Both the position numbers and the translations under genes were made by a program. The notes below the pieces were generated by a model, which was given only the letters and a program-made list of their open reading frames with translations, was not told the DNA's origin and did no database searches. 64,000 bases of DNA from Larix kaempferi (taxonomy: Eukaryota > Streptophyta > Pinopsida > Pinales > Pinaceae), in NCBI GenBank assembly GCA_027924585.1, contig BSBM01000361.1:70368501-70432500 (forward strand). The letters are read 5' to 3'. This document shows, piece after piece, positions 58,850 through 64,000 of the stretch. Each line of letters starts with the position of its first letter. Position 1 is the first letter of the stretch.

Positions 58850-61102
58850 AAAAGCTTTGTCCTCAAAGCTTTAGATGTGGAAATTGTTGTTGAATCTGAA
58901 GGAGTGGTTCCCATGTAGCATCCGCTGGTTGCATGCTGTGCCACTAAATTAAGACCTCTGTGATAGAGCGAGAGCGAAGCTGATGAGTGCACCGATTGAG
59001 GATGGCCTCCGGCTCCAAAAGGATGTATCCTTCATTATCCAGTTCGGGTAAAATCATTTGTCCACTGATGTTGGTGCCAAGAACTTTCTTCAGACAAGAG
59101 ACATGAAAGACTGGATGAATGCAGGAAGAAGGAGGAAGTTCCAATTTATAAGCAATGGACCCAATCTTCTGAAGAATCCGATATGGCCCATAGAACTTTG
59201 GAGCGAGCTTATGATGTCCTTTGAGTTTGAGGGAGGACTGCTTGTACAACTGGAGACGAAGAAAAACCATATCGCCGAATTGAAAAGTGCGCTCAGAACG
59301 GTGCTAATCAGCTTGTTGCTTCATGCGATTTCTTGCCATGTGAAGATTATCCCACAAAATGCGAAGAATCTGATCGCGGTTTCGAAGGACTGTGTCAACT
59401 TCTTGAACTGGTGAACTGGTGGGGGTGTATGGAAGAAGAACTGGAGGTGCTTGACAATAGATTGCTTCATATGGGGTCATTTTAGAGGCAATGTGGTAAG
59501 AGGTATTGTACCACCATTCAGCGAGAGGGAGCCACTTTGCCCACTGATGTTGTTGTTCAGAGGTGAAGCAACGAAGATAAGTTTCCAAGCATTTATTGAT
59601 AATTTCAGTTTGACCATTTGTTTGTGGGTGATACCCTGAACTCATCTTCAGTTTGGTGCGAGTGTGGTGAAATAGTTTAGTCCAAAAATGACTGGTGAAA
59701 GTCGCATCACGATCCGAGATAATGGAAGAAGGGATGCCATGAAGATGAAAGATCTGGTCCAGGAAAATTTGAGCAACTGAAGAGGCTGTATAGGGATGGT
59801 TGAGAGCACAAAAAAGACTATATTTGGAGAGGCGATCAACCACAATGAGAATCACTGTCTTCCCGCCAGATTTAGGGAGCCCTTCAATGAAATCCATAGA
59901 AATATCTGTCCAATTCCATGTAGGTATGGGCAAGGGTTCGAGCAATCCTGGAAGGAGTGTTGTTTCACCCTTATTGCACTGGAAGGTATCACATTCGGCC
60001 ACCATCTGTTGAATTGTCCTTTTCATTCCCTGCCAAAAGAAGTTACACCATTCCCATTCATACATTTTTAGGAACCCAGAGTGCCCTGTCAATGGAGAAG
60101 CATGGAGTTCATAGAAGACAACCTGTTGAAGATCTGTGCTCTGGGGAAGCACCAGAAGACCCTTGTATCTCAGAGAAGCACCATCCCAAGAGTAATGTGG
60201 TACAGCAGAAGGGTTGTTGGTCAAGTGTTGGATAATTTGAGATAAGGAAGAGTCATTGACATAACCCTGTTGAACAGATTGCAACCAATTTCGAACAGGC
60301 ATAGAAATAGCTGAAAGAGAACCTTGGGCATCAAATGTGCGAGAAAGAGCATCTGCAACAATATTGTCTTTACCCTTCTTGTAAGTGATCTCATAGTCAT
60401 AACCCATGAGTTTGCTAACCCATTTCTGTTGTGTCGGGGAGGAGACACGCTGTTCCAAGAAATATTTTAGACTCTGGTGATCAGTCTTGATGCAGAAATG
60501 ATTCCCTAATAGGTATGGGCGCCACTTCTGTACTGCATGCAAAATAGCCATCATTTCCTTCTCATAGGTATAGGAAGCTAAATTCTTACCTGAAAGGGCT
60601 TTGCTGGTGAACGCAATGGGGTGTTCATCTTGAAGGAGAACAATACCAAGTCCATTGCTGCAAGCATCACTCTCAATAGTGAAGGGCTTGTAAAAATCGG
60701 GCATAGCTATAACACATGTAGTACACATAGCTTGTTTTAGTTTGTCAAATGCACACTGAGTAGCATGTGTCCATGTAAAAGCATCCTTTTTCAATAGAGC
60801 AGTTAATGGAGCTGCAATATTCCCATAATCCTTGACAAACTTGCGGTAGTAGCAAGTCAACCCCAAAAAACCATGAAGGCTCTTGAGTGTCTGAGGATGC
60901 GGCCAATTGTTCATGGCATCGATTTTGGCAGGATCCACGCGAACCCCTTGTGCTGAGATAATGTGCCCGAGATACTCAACTTCCTTCTGTCCAAAAACAA
61001 ATTTAGACTACTTGGCATGGAGATGATGGTAAGAGAAAAGTTGCATGACAATATCTAGATGTTGGAGATGTTCATCCCATGTTTTACTGTAGATGAGGAT
61101 AT
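58850..61102 (-). pseudogene. G2 RT end, RNase H, integrase and chromodomain
   Basis: One frame, broken by TAG codons near 61007, 59306 and 58956, each where CAG would give Gln. RNase H carries Asp91, Glu128, Asp153 and Asp196 of the 544-codon ORF starting at 60938. Integrase carries His279, His286, Cys316, Cys321 and the triad Asp349, Asp409, Glu445. The tail (HPVFHVSCLKK, then TEVLI and DATWEP) is a chromodomain as in Tekay-type chromoviruses. It normally guides integration toward heterochromatin. Confidence 0.88.
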
Positions 61103-61827
61103 TGTAGCTAGGGTTTTACCCCTAGCTTGTGCCAATGAGCACCTACTAAGGAGAATGGACTCCTTAGTAGCAGTTCAGTATATTAAACTAATAATGCAAT
61201 AAACAAAACATTAAATTATTTCTAATACAAGCATAAAGCATAAACACCAAAATGAAAGAATGTCTTTGTATTGATGTTACCTTGAGTGTCAAGGTTGGTG
61301 AAGCCCTTTGCAGTGTCCAAGAGGATGCTCCAAGCTCCAAGAATGCTCCTTCTCCTTCTCCAATGTTGGGGATGGGCCAAAGGTGGCTCTCAAGGTGAAA
61401 CTAGTTCAAAGGTGGACTAGGGTTTCGAGAGAGATTTTGGCAGAGTAAGGGTGCTTGTGATTGTGGATATGGAATAAGGGATCTCCATCACCTATTTATA
61501 GTTTTTTGGTGGTGGAGTGCTGACCCATGGTTTTAGGAAACACATGGTTTTAGGCAGCTGTATAGGGTTTTTTTTTCTCCTTTTCCTCATTATTTTATAT
61601 TTTTATTCCCTTTTTAGGGGATTTTTGCTATTTTTGGAGGAAAAGGGGGTTTTTTAGCCTTTTTTAGGCTATTTTGATGGTTTTTTGGCCTTTTGGAGGC
61701 ATTTTAGGCCTTTTGGAGGCTTTTTAATGGGTTTTTTGGGATTTTTAATGGAAATATGGTAGGAAAATGGACAAATGAGTCATGTAGTGTGGTAAATGAG
61801 CTAGTGAGCACTTTTTGGGTGTTAACA
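61103..61827. mobile_element. candidate LTR of element L5
   Basis: Starts TGTAGCTAGGG, exactly where G2 RT is cut, and may end GGTGTTAACA at 61827. A TATA-like CTATTTATAG lies near 61495. No second copy is in the window and no clear PBS follows, so boundaries are tentative. Confidence 0.4.
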
Positions 61828-61975
61828 GATTGCCCCCTGATGTGCGAGGGCAGGAGCTCATCGTATGGCCGATGGACATCATAAGTCATGAATGGTTTTC
61901 CTGGGATGTGGAGAGAAGAGAAGAAACAAACTGGAGCCCGGAACAACGATCCCGAACAACTGCAAGAACTAAAAG

Positions 61976-62226
61976 TACATAACCTCAATAAAGGATGAGG
62001 AATCATCTGATCATATGGACGAGGCGGGCATTCCCATGCTCGTATCAGGATATAACATAATAACAACAATGGGGTCCAAAAATGGGGACCTGAAATATAC
62101 ATGACCTCAAATACTGACTGAGGAATAATCTCAATATATGGACGAGGCGGGCATACCCATGCTCGTATCAAGATACATAAATATAACTGTGAGGCCCAAA
62201 AAAGGGGACCTGTAAGATACATGACC
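61976..62226. repeat. ~121-bp tandem repeat, two copies plus start of a third
   Basis: Units start at 61976, 62098 and 62218. Each full unit contains ATGGACGAGGCGGGCAT, then CCCATGCTCGTATCA and GGGGACCTG. Confidence 0.9.
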
Positions 62227-63185
62227 ACTGTGTACATCATAAGAGTCCAGAGGGGACACAAATCTGGGACATACTGCTGAGTGGATCATGTGTGAACTGT
62301 AGAACTGGTGCACCGGAACAATCAACAGTGCTACTGAGTGTGGTACCAAAGGAACTGGTGAGCTGCTGGATCATAGTGACTGGGGTCAAACTCTCCATGG
62401 TACACGGAACTGGAACGGATCTGGAACTGAAACTGGGTACTCAAGGAAGCATGGAACTGGATGGCTTCCGAATACAGACGCCAACGCAGCCCGGACATCC
62501 ACGGGAACATACAACTGGGTGTTCCAAAGTGACTCACCAATGTGCTAGAGTCGGGGGAAATCCGGGGTCTTCGACTAAAAACTGATGGAATATAATCCTA
62601 CGCGATCCTCAACGATGCGATCAAGGTGCTGAAGTCGAGCATGTGAGGAACAACCACTCGGAGAGGCAATGATGTCTCCTCTCAGAATGATCCGTAGGCA
62701 CCTACCACAGATGGTGATAAGTCCAAGGCGTAGGGACCTCTGGGCCTATCCTCTGGAATAGAGGAGCTGTCGTCGACAGAGGGAGACCTGCCCCTAGCAA
62801 GGCAATGATGTTTCCTTGACAGGAGCGCGAGGTACAAGACCGAAATGTGATAGTACTGATGGCAGAACTGATAAACTGTGGGGGGACAACTGGGCAAGTA
62901 GAGCGGGTGGACTCAAACTTCCTTTGTTCAGAGTATGATAATGGGAATGATCTGGCAGCATATGAAACTGACTCAGGGGAAAGGGATCATAGCTGTAATG
63001 GATCTGGGGGAATAACTGGCTGAGGGAGACTCAAGCTGGTGTAACATGGCAGGAGACTGCAGAATACTCTGAACAAAGGCGACCTAATTGGGGGTGCTGC
63101 CGAGATGATCGATCATAGTGCCATGAGGCACGGGAGGATACTTCTTCATGGGTTAAGGAACTAGAAGAAGTGTGTGGATAAAAGA

Positions 63186-63393
63186 TACTGTCGTGTGGAT
63201 TTTACGAGCCCAGGACAGTGCATGCTCGTGGTTGCTTTCAATTTTAAGGAGTCTGAAAGCGATAAGAAGACTCTGAGGTAGTGGAATGGTACTGTCGTGT
63301 GGATTTTACGAGCCCAGGACAGTACATGCTCGTGGTTGCTTTCAATTTTAGAGAGTCTGAAAGCAAGTAAGAAGACTCCAGGGGGTTGCTTTT
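63186..63393. repeat. 104-bp tandem repeat, two copies
   Basis: TACTGTCGTGTGGATTTTAC begins at 63186 and 63290. Each unit contains a 7-bp hairpin, GCTTTCA/TGAAAGC. Confidence 0.9.
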
Positions 63394-64000
63394 TCGTAGA
63401 TTTAGTCTCCAAGGCCCAAAGAAGCATAAAAGGATGCAATGAAGAACTCTTCTAGCCGGTGTGACTAGAGTATTCCTTTTTCGTAATTAGTCTACCAGGT
63501 CCGGAAAAGGGTTAAACTTATACCAGATAGACGCCCTTTCAGGTACTTTAACGAGCATGAAAGGAAGCAAGATTGCTCGGCGATCTTTTCATTCTTTTAG
63601 GAGTCAGAAAAGAGCTTAACGGAAACTCCCTAAGTGCCTTTTTCGTAAAGGACTTGTCCGGCCCGAAAAAGGGAAAAAATTATACCGAACAAAAGGAATG
63701 GCCAGGCAAGGAGGAAGTGTTCAATCAAGGTTTAGGAATGATGACCAAGAACGAGGGTAGGTGGGAACACTGATGGACCTCCTTGCAGGGTAGATGAAAT
63801 GGTGGCAAAATAACGAAACATTTGCAGTATGACAGGAGTGAATGGCTCATGTAAAAATGTGGAACAATCCGATGGCGGCCGACGTGGCGCGCAAACCGAG
63901 GCAGCAAGGTGTTGGGACACAATGTTGAAATTGTACCAAGTGAGAGCGAGAAATGATCTCAAGCATCATCACGGGCTCGGAAAAATGAATCCGGCGATAT

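Larger units (their letters stand above)
58459..61102 (-). mobile_element. chromodomain Ty3/gypsy element G2, 5' part displaced by L5
   Basis: Minus-strand element inserted in C3. Its 3' LTR is at 58459-58833. Internal order going right to left is RT end, RNase H, integrase, chromodomain, purine tract. RT stops at YNILIYSKTW (about 61103), where another LTR-like sequence begins, so gag, protease and most of RT are not in the window. Confidence 0.82.
61828..64000. other. L5 internal or flanking region, repeat-rich, no gene seen
   Basis: No retrotransposon domain is visible. It contains the tandem repeats at 61976 and 63186 and a series of hairpins to about 63675. It might be the long untranslated leader of a large gypsy element that continues beyond the window. 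Confidence 0.4.

Overview
This window looks like retrotransposon-dominated intergenic DNA from a large plant genome. A gymnosperm (conifer-like) source is my best guess, because of the kilobase-scale LTRs, the nested Ty3/gypsy and Ty1/copia elements and the decayed intron-bearing host gene pieces. I could not test this. I see no intact host gene, rRNA gene or CRISPR array. Nearly every coding region is a decaying transposon or pseudogene frame.

Layout. 1-4.1 kb: the 3' part of a plus-strand Tat-like Ty3/gypsy element, with the integrase end, a tRNA-Arg-like sequence, then an extra ORF with a coiled-coil tail. 4.1-7.3 kb: noncoding. 7.3-8.5 kb: a plus-strand, intron-containing pseudogene of a plant repetitive protein family. 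8.6-19.3 kb: a minus-strand Tat-like gypsy element (gag, PR, RT, decayed RNase H, INT, then a second RNase H downstream of INT). Its leader is interrupted by a 1767-bp solo LTR with a perfect 5-bp target duplication. 19.3-22.5 kb: probable 5' LTR of that element. 24.2-29.9 kb: same-strand fragments of three unrelated host genes, namely ubiquitin-activating enzyme E1, a PDR-type ABCG transporter and a TORNADO1-like protein.

31.0-45.2 kb: a copia element (C1, TSD ATGGT) whose leader is split by a second element of the same LTR family in reverse orientation (C2, 32207-39310, TSD TTTCA). 45.2-53.5 kb: mostly noncoding, with a SINE-like sequence, a GAT microsatellite, diverged repeats, a near-perfect palindrome and a pyrimidine-rich repeat. 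53.5-58.5 kb: a third copy (C3), cut by a minus-strand chromodomain gypsy element (G2, 58459-61102), itself cut by another LTR element (L5, 61103 to the window end).

The most interesting system is the copia family. C2 keeps gag, protease and integrase but has lost the RT catalytic core. C1 and C3 keep RT and RNase H but have almost no gag, protease or integrase, and both carry Asn for the second Asp of the RT active-site box. They share LTRs, primer binding site, polypurine tract, pol linker and 3' arrays. They therefore look like complementary defective subfamilies that would need proteins supplied in trans. C1 and C3 also share a 113-nt loss with exact GT-AG ends and an 0.87-kb segment of unknown origin in place of gag-PR-INT.
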